Source: an uncultured Lachnospiraceae bacterium (GTDB lineage Bacteria > Bacillota > Clostridia > Lachnospirales > Lachnospiraceae). Taken from it: 10,884 bases of DNA. The position numbers were made by a program, and so were the translations under genes. The notes under the pieces were generated by a model, which saw only the letters and a list, made by a program, of their open reading frames with translations, had not been told where the DNA came from and ran no database searches. Location: assembly GCA_905201915.1 (NCBI GenBank), contig CAJKQE010000075.1, positions 1-10,884 of the forward strand, written 5' to 3'. Every line of letters begins with the position of its first letter. The stretch's first letter is position 1. Positions 1 through 6,496 of this stretch are shown in pieces.

Positions 1-1172
1 ACGATATTAACGTAAAAGGAAAAAAAGTCCTGGTTCGCTGTGACTTTAACGTACCATTACAGGAAGGTAAAATTACAGATGAAAATCGTCTGGTAGCTGC
101 GCTTCCTACTATTAAAAAATTAATTGCAGATGGCGGAAGAGTAATTTTATGCTCACACCTTGGTAAACCAAAAGGAGAAGCAAAACCAGAATTATCTTTA
201 GCACCAGTTGCAAAACGTTTATCTGAATTATTAGGTCAGGAAGTTAAATTTGCTGCTGATCCTGAAGTTGTAGGACCAAACGCAAAAGCAGCAGTAGAAG
301 CAATGAAAGACGGCGAAGTTATTTTACTTGAAAATACACGTTATCGCGCAGAAGAAACAAAAAATGGTGAGGAATTCTCTAAAGAACTTGCATCTCTTTG
401 TGAAGTATTTGTAAATGACGCATTTGGTACAGCTCATAGAGCACATTGTTCTAACGTAGGAGTTACAAAATTTGTTGATACAGCAGTTGTTGGATATTTA
501 ATGCAGAAAGAAATCGATTTCTTAGGAAATGCAGTAAATAATCCAGAAAGACCTTTTGTTGCTATTCTTGGCGGTGCAAAGGTTTCCAGCAAGATTTCTG
601 TTATCAATAACCTTCTGGACAAAGTTGATACTTTAATCATCGGTGGAGGTATGGCTTATACTTTCTCTAAAGCAGCAGGCGGAAGCATCGGTGTTTCTTT
701 ATGCGAAGATGATTATTTAGAGTATGCATTAGAAATGAAAAAGAAAGCAGAAGAAAAAGGTGTAAAACTTCTTCTTCCTGTAGACCACAGAATTGGTGAT
801 GCATTCTCTAATGACTGCAACATTCAGATTGTAGGCAGCGGACAGATTCCAGAAGGCTGGGAAGGTATGGATATCGGACCTGAAACAGAAAAAATCTTTG
901 CAGAGGCTGTAAAAGATGCTAAGACAGTTGTATGGAATGGACCAATGGGTTGCTTTGAAATGTCAAACTTTGCACATGGTACAGCAGCAGTTGCAAAAGC
1001 ACTTGCTGATACAGATGCTACAACAATCATCGGTGGCGGTGATTCCGCAGCAGCAGTAAATATCTTAGGATATGGTGACAAAATGACACATATCTCTACA
1101 GGTGGCGGTGCTTCTCTGGAATTCTTAGAAGGAAAAGAATTACCAGGTGTTGCGGCAGCAAACGATAAGTAG
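1..1172 (+). CDS. pgk: Phosphoglycerate kinase, 5'-truncated by the window edge
   Basis: This cytoplasmic glycolytic enzyme transfers phosphate from 1,3-bisphosphoglycerate to ADP, giving 3-phosphoglycerate and ATP. The reading frame is open from base 3 and gives 389 residues to the TAG at 1170-1172. The family is about 395-400 residues long, so probably only the first several residues are missing. The N-terminal substrate-binding motif RCDFNVPL is at visible residues 12-19. It is followed by SHLGKP, the FGTAHRAH segment, the GGAKVSSKI nucleotide-domain motif, and the C-terminal GGGDSAAAV (about 344-352) and STGGGASLEFLEG glycine-rich loops. An ATG at 303 is internal, because strong homology continues upstream of it. 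Arginine codons are only CGT, CGC and AGA, as expected of a highly expressed gene. tpiA follows after 185 bases with no U-tract terminator between, so co-transcription is likely (inference). Confidence 0.97.
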   Translation, partial: DINVKGKKVLVRCDFNVPLQEGKITDENRLVAALPTIKKLIADGGRVILCSHLGKPKGEAKPELSLAPVAKRLSELLGQEVKFAADPEVVGPNAKAAVEAMKDGEVILLENTRYRAEETKNGEEFSKELASLCEVFVNDAFGTAHRAHCSNVGVTKFVDTAVVGYLMQKEIDFLGNAVNNPERPFVAILGGAKVSSKISVINNLLDKVDTLIIGGGMAYTFSKAAGGSIGVSLCEDDYLEYALEMKKKAEEKGVKLLLPVDHRIGDAFSNDCNIQIVGSGQIPEGWEGMDIGPETEKIFAEAVKDAKTVVWNGPMGCFEMSNFAHGTAAVAKALADTDATTIIGGGDSAAAVNILGYGDKMTHISTGGGASLEFLEGKELPGVAAANDK

Positions 1173-1317
1173 GCCGAAAGCAACTTAACGAAAGCGAGCC
1201 AAAAGGCGAAGGTTGAGTTTAGTGCGAGGCCCTTCTCGAACCTTAGCGAGCCAAAGGCGAGGTTAGTTGAGAGAAGATACCAGAAAGCAACTTAACGAAA
1301 GCAAGCCGAAAGGCGAA
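1172..1317 (+). repeat. Three related stem-loop repeat units between pgk and tpiA
   Basis: Unit 1 pairs AACTTAAC (1182-1189) with GTTGAGTT (1212-1219), with one G-U pair, and has an apex GCC-AAAA-GGC (1198-1207). GGCC at 1172-1175 and 1228-1231 could close it. Unit 2 pairs CTTCTC (1232-1237) with GAGAAG (1271-1276) and AACCT (1239-1243) with AGGTT (1260-1264), with apex GCC-AAA-GGC (1250-1258). Unit 3 (1283-1317) matches 1176-1210 at 33 of 35 positions. It has a GCC-GAAA-GGC apex (1305-1314) but lacks the 3' arm. No U-run follows, so these do not look like intrinsic terminators. A role in mRNA processing or stability, or a dispersed intergenic repeat, are both possible; the function is unknown. 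Confidence 0.75.
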
Positions 1318-1357
1318 CAAAAAATACAATTATAAAATCAGAAAGAAGGTCATTCCA

Positions 1358-2107
1358 ATGGCAAGAAAAAAAATTATCGCTGGTAACTGGAAAATGAACA
1401 TGACACCAAGCGAAGCAGTTGAATTAGTAAATACATTAAAACCACTGGTAGCAAATGAAGAAGTAGATGTTGTATTCTGCGTACCTGCTATTGACATTGT
1501 ACCAGTTGTAGAAGCTGTAAAAGGAAGCAATATTCAGGTTGGTGCTGAAAATATGTACTTTGAAGAAAAAGGTGCATATACAGGAGAAATTTCTCCAAAC
1601 ATGCTGGTAGATGCAGGTGTTAAATATGTTATCTTAGGACATTCTGAAAGACGTGAATACTTCGGTGAAACAAACGAAGATATTAACAAAAAAATGGTAA
1701 AAGCATTTGAACATGGTTTAACTCCAATTATGTGCTGTGGTGAAACTCTGGAACAGAGAGAACAGGGTGTTACTATGGACTTTATCCGTCAGCAGGTAAA
1801 AGTTGGTTTCCAGGGAATTACAGCAGAACAGGCAAAAGAAGCAGTTATCGCTTATGAGCCAATCTGGGCAATCGGAACTGGTAAAACAGCTACAACAGAG
1901 CAGGCACAGGAAGTTTGTAAAGCAATCCGTGAATGTATTGCAGAAGTTTATGATGAAGCAACAGCAGAAGCAATCCGTATTCAGTACGGCGGTTCTGTAA
2001 ATGCTGCAACAGCTCCAGAATTATTTGTTCAGCCGGATATTGACGGTGGATTAGTTGGTGGTGCTGCATTAAAACCAGATTTTGGTTCTATTGTAAACTA
2101 CAAATAA
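1358..2107 (+). CDS. tpiA: Triosephosphate isomerase
   Basis: This enzyme interconverts dihydroxyacetone phosphate and glyceraldehyde-3-phosphate in the cytoplasm. It is 249 residues, the usual length for this TIM-barrel enzyme. All catalytic elements are visible: NWKMN with Lys12, the electrophile His95 in LGHSERR, the base Glu167 in AYEPIWAIGTG, flexible loop 6 at about 171-179, and the phosphate-binding YGGSV (210-214) and GGLVGGAAL (230-238). The ATG at 1358 follows AGAAGG (1344-1349) at 8 bases. It lies downstream of pgk and the stem-loop repeats. I saw no convincing promoter in the spacer: TATAAA at 1331-1336 has no -35 partner at a proper distance. Expression therefore probably comes from the pgk transcript. 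Codon use is strongly biased (no AGG or CGG), like pgk and gpmI. Confidence 0.98.
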   Translation: MARKKIIAGNWKMNMTPSEAVELVNTLKPLVANEEVDVVFCVPAIDIVPVVEAVKGSNIQVGAENMYFEEKGAYTGEISPNMLVDAGVKYVILGHSERREYFGETNEDINKKMVKAFEHGLTPIMCCGETLEQREQGVTMDFIRQQVKVGFQGITAEQAKEAVIAYEPIWAIGTGKTATTEQAQEVCKAIRECIAEVYDEATAEAIRIQYGGSVNAATAPELFVQPDIDGGLVGGAALKPDFGSIVNYK

Positions 2108-2140
2108 AAGATATTCCAAATTAAAATGATTGATTTTAAG

Positions 2141-2181
2141 AGAACCGGAGGTTTCCAGTGAGGAGACTTTCCGGTTCTTTT
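2141..2181 (+). terminator. Intrinsic terminator after tpiA
   Basis: AGAACCGGA (2141-2149) pairs perfectly with TCCGGTTCT (2170-2178). An inner stem GTTTCC (2151-2156) pairs with GGAGAC (2162-2167) through one G-U pair. A short T-rich run follows. It ends the pgk-tpiA transcript. It lies in a convergent gap with the minus-strand gene. The minus-strand side has only a weak T stretch, so bidirectional action is possible but unproven. A small perfect AT-rich inverted repeat, TTAAAAT/ATTTTAA (2121-2127 and 2133-2139), lies just upstream. Confidence 0.85.
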
Positions 2182-2196
2182 CTGTTATGTAAAAAA

Positions 2197-3108
2197 TTAT
2201 TTCGTATCAAGACCTTCTAGTTGAAAAGAAGGCGTGTATACGGAAGAGGCACTGCTTCTTTCCTGCATAAATCCCTGATTGAGTCCTAGAGCAATTGCTT
2301 TGTCCAAAACTTTGTTGTATTCATAAGTTGTTACTCTTCGATTGATTTCAGGGTATTCCTGTGTTCTATAAACAGGTGTATATTGACTTAAAAGACTTAG
2401 TAAAAAACTGTTTTGGGGAAGCGTTTTACTTAGCCATTCTAAAAGTTTCATAGAGTCTTCTTTGCATCCGGGCAAGACTAGATGACGGATAAGTACACCT
2501 TTTTGTAGAATTCCCTCTTGGTTAAATACGGGAGCTCCTGTTTGTTCTATCATTTTCGGAATTGCTTTTGAAGTAAAAGAAAAGTAATCTTTTGCTTTGG
2601 AGTAAGAAAGAGATAAGGAAGTATCATAATATTTCAGGTCAGGCATGTAAATATCAACATAATCTTTTAAAAGTGAGATTATTTCCGGTCTTTCATAACC
2701 GCCACAATTGTAAATGACGGGTATGGAAAGAGTATTTTTTATTTTATCCAAGGCTTTTATAATAAAAGGAAGATATTGGGTAGGAGTAACCAGATTGAGA
2801 TTATGTGCACCTTCTTCCTGAAGCCTTAAGAAAATTTCGCTAAGCTGGGATATGGACAGTGTTTTTCCAAAGTTTTCACAGCTGATTTGAGAATTTTGGC
2901 AAAAGCAGCATTTTAAAGTACAGCCGGAAAAGAAAACAGTTCCGCTTCCTCTTGTTCCACTGATACAAGGCTCTTCCCATAGATGTAAGGCTGCTCTTGC
3001 GGCTTTTATATCAGTAGTACAACCACAAAATCCAGTTGAGATTTGACGATTAACTTTGCAGGTTCGGGGACAAAGCTGGCAACAGGTGGTATCTAATAAT
3101 GAATTCAT
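2197..3108 (-). CDS. PflX-like radical SAM protein (COG1313 type)
   Basis: This resembles the PflX group of radical SAM proteins, often labelled 'putative pyruvate formate-lyase activating enzyme'; the substrate is not established. With the chosen start it is 303 residues. The N-terminus has a Cys-rich motif CCQLCPRTC (9-17) and GFCGC (26-30), typical of this group, which may hold extra metal or an Fe-S cluster. The radical SAM cluster motif CTLKCCFC follows, with the CxxxCxxC cysteines at 63, 67 and 70. The preceding GTRGSGTVFFSGC is also characteristic. The start is the ATG at 3106-3108, with AAAGGA 11 bases upstream. A longer frame to 3171 would run through the likely promoter. The gene stands alone, convergent with tpiA and divergent from the L,D-transpeptidase gene. 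No pyruvate formate-lyase gene lies nearby, so a PFL-activating role is not supported by context. Confidence 0.88.
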   Translation of the reverse strand: MNSLLDTTCCQLCPRTCKVNRQISTGFCGCTTDIKAARAALHLWEEPCISGTRGSGTVFFSGCTLKCCFCQNSQISCENFGKTLSISQLSEIFLRLQEEGAHNLNLVTPTQYLPFIIKALDKIKNTLSIPVIYNCGGYERPEIISLLKDYVDIYMPDLKYYDTSLSLSYSKAKDYFSFTSKAIPKMIEQTGAPVFNQEGILQKGVLIRHLVLPGCKEDSMKLLEWLSKTLPQNSFLLSLLSQYTPVYRTQEYPEINRRVTTYEYNKVLDKAIALGLNQGFMQERSSASSVYTPSFQLEGLDTK

Positions 3109-3142
3109 ACAAAAATATTTCCTTTCAGTTAACATATTATAA

Positions 3143-3171
3143 ATAATATGAAAAAAGTATGAGGATTGCAA
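3143..3171 (-). promoter_or_regulatory. Likely promoter of the radical SAM gene
   Basis: On the minus strand a -35 box TTGCAA (3171-3166) is separated by exactly 17 bases from a -10 box TATTAT (3148-3143). Transcription would start near 3136, giving a leader of about 28 bases to the ATG at 3108. This placement is the main reason for rejecting longer start codons of the gene. Confidence 0.6.
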
Positions 3172-3270
3172 GGGAAGTAGAGAAAAAGCTTTTATTTTGT
3201 TTTTTTTTGGAGTAAAATGGGAACGAATGTAACTTATTAGGATGTGCTTTGAGAAAAGGAAGTTTGTTCA

Positions 3271-4752
3271 ATGAAAGATAAGAAAAGCAGTAAACAAAGG
3301 TTAAAAGATTTAAAAAAGGCAGATCAGAGGATAAAAAGAGAACGAGGAGGGAAAAGCAGTAAGAAGACAGGGAGAGTTCTGTGGGGAATTACAGGAGGAA
3401 TTACTGTATGTCTGTTAGCAGGATACGTGTCATTGGCTGTTTATTATCAGAACAGATTTTATCCGGGGACAGTGATTAATGACAAATCTTATGGTGGAAA
3501 GAAAGTAGAAGATGTCAAGAATATCATAAAGAAAAGTTCCGAGGACTATGTTCTGACAATTAAAGAAAAAGACGATAAAACAGAAATTATTCATGGTGAA
3601 TCAATTAAGCTTCAATATAAGGATGGCAAGGAGCTGAATAAGATAAAAGAAAAACAGAATTCTTGGCTGTGGCCGATACAGATTTTTAAGGATAAGGATT
3701 ATACGATTTCGGTAGAACATTCTTATGATGAAGCCAGTTTTCATCAGGCGGTAAGTCAACTGGCATGTATGCAGGATGCGAATATGACACTGCCTCAGGA
3801 TGCAAAGATAGAAGATGACGGAACGGCTTACCAGGTTATATCTGAAGTGGAAGGAACTGCTTTAGATAAGGAAAAAACCATAGAAGTGCTTAAAAAAGCA
3901 GTGGATGAGAGAAAAACAGAAATTTCTTTGACAGAGGAAGATTGTTATTTAAAGCCTGCTGTACTGCAAAGTGACGGAGGCTTGGCAGAAGAAGCAGAGC
4001 GACTGAATAAACTTACAGCTACACAGATTACTGTGAACTTTGGAAATGGAAAAGAGACAGTTACAAGAGATATGCTCAAATCATGGATGGTAAAAAATGA
4101 TGACGGAACGTATAGCTTTGATGTAAATCTTGTAAAACCAGTGGTTATCGGATGGTCAGAAAAATACAATACTTATGGAAAGCCTCGTGATTTTAAAACA
4201 ACCGGGGGAGGAACTGTGCGTTTGACCACCGGTGATTACGGATGGAGAGTATGGCAGGATAAAACAACAGATGCATTAATTGCGGCATTAAACGCAGGAC
4301 AAAGTGGTGAAATCGAACCTACCTGGCTGTATAAAGGTCAGACACATGAGGGAAATGATATCAATGGCACTTATGTAGAAATATCCATTGACCAGCAGAG
4401 AATGTGGTTTTATAAAAATGGAACTTGTCTGGTAGATACTCCGGTTGTTACAGGAAATCCAAATAAAGGACACGGCACACCAAAGGGCGGTGTATGGAGA
4501 TTAAAAGATAAAGCCAGTCCTTTTACTTTAGTAGGAAAGAAGCCGGATGGAAGCATTGAGTATGAAGAACCGGTGAATTACTGGATGCCTTTTAACGGAG
4601 GAATTGGAATTCATGATCTGACAAAGAGAAGCAGTTTTGGTGGAGAAATTTATCTGACAAACGGTTCACACGGATGTATTAATACACCGTTGGACAATGT
4701 ACGAACGATTTACGAGAATATTGATGTGAATACGCCGGTTATAGTGTATTGA
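3271..4752 (+). CDS. Membrane-anchored L,D-transpeptidase with PG_binding_4-like and YkuD domains
   Basis: This likely forms 3-3 cross-links in peptidoglycan or otherwise edits stem peptides outside the membrane. The 493-residue protein starts with a strongly basic cytoplasmic segment (1-35). One membrane segment follows (about 36-58), giving an N-in anchor. The region from about 60 to 330 looks like two PG_binding_4-type repeats; 'YPGTVINDKSYGGKKVEDV' and the later GDYGWRVW are typical motifs. The C-terminal YkuD catalytic domain runs from about 367. It carries GIGIHD (His448) and the catalytic SHGC with His467 and Cys469, followed by INTP. The ATG follows AAAGGAAG at about 8 bases. The architecture matches Gram-positive Ldt proteins of the Ldt-fm class. 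It is probably a single-gene unit; I see no hairpin terminator after it. It is probably beta-lactam-tolerant relative to D,D-transpeptidases (family knowledge). Confidence 0.93.
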   Translation: MKDKKSSKQRLKDLKKADQRIKRERGGKSSKKTGRVLWGITGGITVCLLAGYVSLAVYYQNRFYPGTVINDKSYGGKKVEDVKNIIKKSSEDYVLTIKEKDDKTEIIHGESIKLQYKDGKELNKIKEKQNSWLWPIQIFKDKDYTISVEHSYDEASFHQAVSQLACMQDANMTLPQDAKIEDDGTAYQVISEVEGTALDKEKTIEVLKKAVDERKTEISLTEEDCYLKPAVLQSDGGLAEEAERLNKLTATQITVNFGNGKETVTRDMLKSWMVKNDDGTYSFDVNLVKPVVIGWSEKYNTYGKPRDFKTTGGGTVRLTTGDYGWRVWQDKTTDALIAALNAGQSGEIEPTWLYKGQTHEGNDINGTYVEISIDQQRMWFYKNGTCLVDTPVVTGNPNKGHGTPKGGVWRLKDKASPFTLVGKKPDGSIEYEEPVNYWMPFNGGIGIHDLTKRSSFGGEIYLTNGSHGCINTPLDNVRTIYENIDVNTPVIVY

Positions 4753-4763
4753 TATACAAAAAA

Positions 4764-4886
4764 ATGAATAAATATAGAATAAAAATCAAAAAAAGTGAAA
4801 AAAGGACTTGCAAAATGAATAAATAGCTGTTATAATTCCTTAACAGATGAATAAATATACAAAATATACAAAATTAATGAATAAAA
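4764..4886 (+). promoter_or_regulatory. Repeated ATGAATAAA elements resembling ArgR (ARG box) sites
   Basis: ATGAATAAATA occurs at 4764-4774, 4815-4825 and 4847-4857, and a variant ATGAATAAAA at 4877-4886. The best site, 4848-4861, reads TGAAT-AAAT-ATACA. It matches the arginine-repressor box pattern TGAAT-WWWW-ATTCA at 9 of 10 defined positions and would sit about +6 to +19 from the predicted start. The site at 4765-4778 is weaker. The copy at 4816 lies inside the promoter spacer as a half-site. A 9-base tandem repeat, ATATACAAA twice, covers 4855-4872. ArgR control is an inference. The repeats are A/T-rich, so some similarity could be chance. Confidence 0.45.
4808..4836 (+). promoter_or_regulatory. 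Strong extended -10 promoter of the ABC importer operon
   Basis: The -35 box TTGCAA (4808-4813) and the perfect -10 box TATAAT (4831-4836) are separated by exactly 17 bases. A TG one base upstream of the -10 box (4828-4829) makes it an extended -10 promoter. Transcription should begin near 4843, leaving a leader of about 57 bases. Confidence 0.88.
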
Positions 4887-4899
4887 GGAGAGAATAGAT

Positions 4900-5769
4900 A
4901 TGAAGAAAAAATTATTGGCAGCAGTATTAGCAGCATTGATGGCAATGTCTATGACAGCTTGTGGAAGTGACAAAGAAGAGGGCGGAAAAAGCGAAGGCAA
5001 AAAAACAGCTAAGATTATTGATGTGGATCTAACAGATGAGGAATATGCTTTCGGTATTGATAAAAAACAGCCGGAATTATTAGAACAGGTAAATACTTTT
5101 ATTGCAAAAATCAAAGAAGATGGAACTTTAGATGAAATTTGTGAAAAATATTTCTCAGACGGAGAACCGACTGCAGTAAAATCTGCAAAATTGGACACAT
5201 CCAAAGAACAGTTGGTGGTTGCTACAAACGCAGCATTTGAACCATTTGAATTTACAAAGGGTGATGAATATTACGGAATTGATATGGAAATTGCATCTCT
5301 TCTTGCAGAAGAATTAAATCAGGAACTGGTAATCCAGAACATGGACTTTGATGCAGTTTGTTTATCTGTAGGACAGTCAAAATGTGACATTGCAATGGCT
5401 GGTCTGACTGTAAATGAAGAAAGAGCAGAACAGGTAACATTTTCCGATACTTATTATGAAGCTTCTCAGCGTCTGATTGTATCCAGTGATAATACAACTT
5501 TTGATAACTGCAAAGAAGCAGCAGATGTAGAAAAACTTTTAAATGAATTAAAAGAGTCTGACAGCATTGGTGTACAGGCGGGAACAACAGGTCAGTATTA
5601 TATCGAAGGTGATGAAGAATGGGGCTTCCCGGGACTTCCTGCTAAATGTGTTACTTATAAAAACAGTTCTTTAGCAGTACAGGATTTAATTAACGGAAAT
5701 ATCGGATATGTACTGGTAGATGCTGCCCCTGCGAAATGTATCACAGAAGCAATTAACGAAATGCAGTAA
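4900..5769 (+). CDS. Amino-acid ABC importer solute-binding lipoprotein, apparently circularly permuted
   Basis: This captures an amino acid outside the membrane and delivers it to the permease encoded next. The 289-residue protein has a lipoprotein signal with lipobox MTAC (Cys21) and a short charged linker. Residues 38-86 (LTDEEYAFGID, PELLEQVN, EDGTLDEICEKYF) resemble the segment that normally ends a family 3 solute-binding protein. After a linker (87-104) the usual N-terminal core begins with VVATNAAFEPFEF, then GIDMEIA and DIAMAGLT. Arg175 in NEER is the expected ligand-carboxylate contact. VQAGTTGQYY follows, and Asp274 in YVLVDAAPAK is the expected amino-group contact. The protein stops at 289, just where the tail should follow. 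All parts are present once, in permuted order. The ATG at 4900 follows AAAGGAG at 9 bases. Ligand specificity is not visible; ARG-box-like upstream sites hint at a basic amino acid. Confidence 0.92.
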   Translation: MKKKLLAAVLAALMAMSMTACGSDKEEGGKSEGKKTAKIIDVDLTDEEYAFGIDKKQPELLEQVNTFIAKIKEDGTLDEICEKYFSDGEPTAVKSAKLDTSKEQLVVATNAAFEPFEFTKGDEYYGIDMEIASLLAEELNQELVIQNMDFDAVCLSVGQSKCDIAMAGLTVNEERAEQVTFSDTYYEASQRLIVSSDNTTFDNCKEAADVEKLLNELKESDSIGVQAGTTGQYYIEGDEEWGFPGLPAKCVTYKNSSLAVQDLINGNIGYVLVDAAPAKCITEAINEMQ

Positions 5770-5785
5770 GTAAAAAGGTGATGGA

Positions 5786-6496
5786 ATGGGTAACTTTGAA
5801 CAGAAAATAAACAAATTTATGGAAATTTTTCTGGAGCAGAACGGTTATGTAAAAGTTGTGGAAGGTCTGCAAAATACTTTGATGATTGCCGTAGTAGGTT
5901 TAATCGTAGGTATTTTGATTGGTACTCTGATTGCTACGGTCAGAGTACTTCCAAAATATAAGCGTCTGCCTCGGATTTTAAATGGAATTTGCAGCTTTTA
6001 TGTGGCATTATTCAGGGGAACACCAATGGTAGTACAGCTCTTGGTTTTCTATTATGTGCTTCTTCCGATTATGGGCATTCGTACTTCCGGAGAAGTTGTG
6101 GCAATGGCTGTTTTCGGATTGAACAGTGGTGCATATATTTCAGAAATTATGCGAAGTGGAATTCAGTCTGTAGATGCAGGACAGTTAGAAGCCGGAAGAG
6201 CAGTGGGATTAAGCTTTAGCGTAAGTATGGTAAAAATTGTAATTCCACAGGCAGTTAAGAATATTCTTCCTACTTTGGGAAATGAATTTATTTCCTTGAT
6301 TAAAGAAACTTCTATTGTAAGTTTTGTAGGTGCAGCTGATTTGTATGTGGCATTCAGTTATATTGGAAGCAACAGTTACGAATTTATGGTACCATATCTG
6401 GTAATGGCGTTGATTTACATTGTTTTGGTACTTATTATTTCTCTGTTAGTAAAATTATTAGAAAGGAGCCTGAAAAAGAGTGATAGACGTAATTAA
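5786..6496 (+). CDS. Polar amino-acid ABC importer permease (HisM/GlnP type)
   Basis: This forms the membrane channel of the importer, probably as a homodimer because only one permease gene is present. The 236-residue protein has about five hydrophobic segments (roughly 31-52, 66-92, 102-118, a weaker one near 158-190, and 203-224). The conserved FRGTPMVVQL motif is at 76-85. The EAA loop that couples to the ATPase starts at EAGRAVG (135-141) and continues to the IPQA segment at 153-156. The ATG at 5786 is 16 bases after the lipoprotein stop and is preceded by AAAGGTGA. Its last 17 bases overlap the ATPase start, which indicates tight co-transcription and translational coupling. Length and motifs are ordinary for the family, unlike its two partners. 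Confidence 0.95.
   Translation: MGNFEQKINKFMEIFLEQNGYVKVVEGLQNTLMIAVVGLIVGILIGTLIATVRVLPKYKRLPRILNGICSFYVALFRGTPMVVQLLVFYYVLLPIMGIRTSGEVVAMAVFGLNSGAYISEIMRSGIQSVDAGQLEAGRAVGLSFSVSMVKIVIPQAVKNILPTLGNEFISLIKETSIVSFVGAADLYVAFSYIGSNSYEFMVPYLVMALIYIVLVLIISLLVKLLERSLKKSDRRN

Noticed and set aside
434..1183. Minus-strand open frames inside pgk, and similar antisense frames in tpiA, gpmI and eno
   Set aside because: They mirror strongly conserved coding sequence on the plus strand, lack ribosome binding sites and show no recognisable domains.
3219..3233. GAACGAATGTAAC upstream of the L,D-transpeptidase as a LexA/SOS box
   Set aside because: Only the first half matches GAAC-N4-GTTC; the second half has two mismatches and the gene is not a typical SOS target.
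3207..3235. TTGGAG and TAACTT, 17 bases apart, as the L,D-transpeptidase promoter
   Set aside because: The -10 match is too poor and the -35 sits in a T-run; too weak to list as a feature.
4753..4899. A riboswitch or T-box leader before the importer operon
   Set aside because: The leader after the predicted start is only about 57 bases, A/T-rich, with no T-box sequence or terminator-like stem.
4900..5200. The unusual N-terminus of the binding protein as a leftover of an upstream binding-protein gene or a frameshift artefact
   Set aside because: The lipobox, tail-like segment, linker and core are in one continuous frame with a proper start. The tail segment is absent from the C-terminus, so a duplication-fusion with redundancy does not fit. 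Permutation explains it better.
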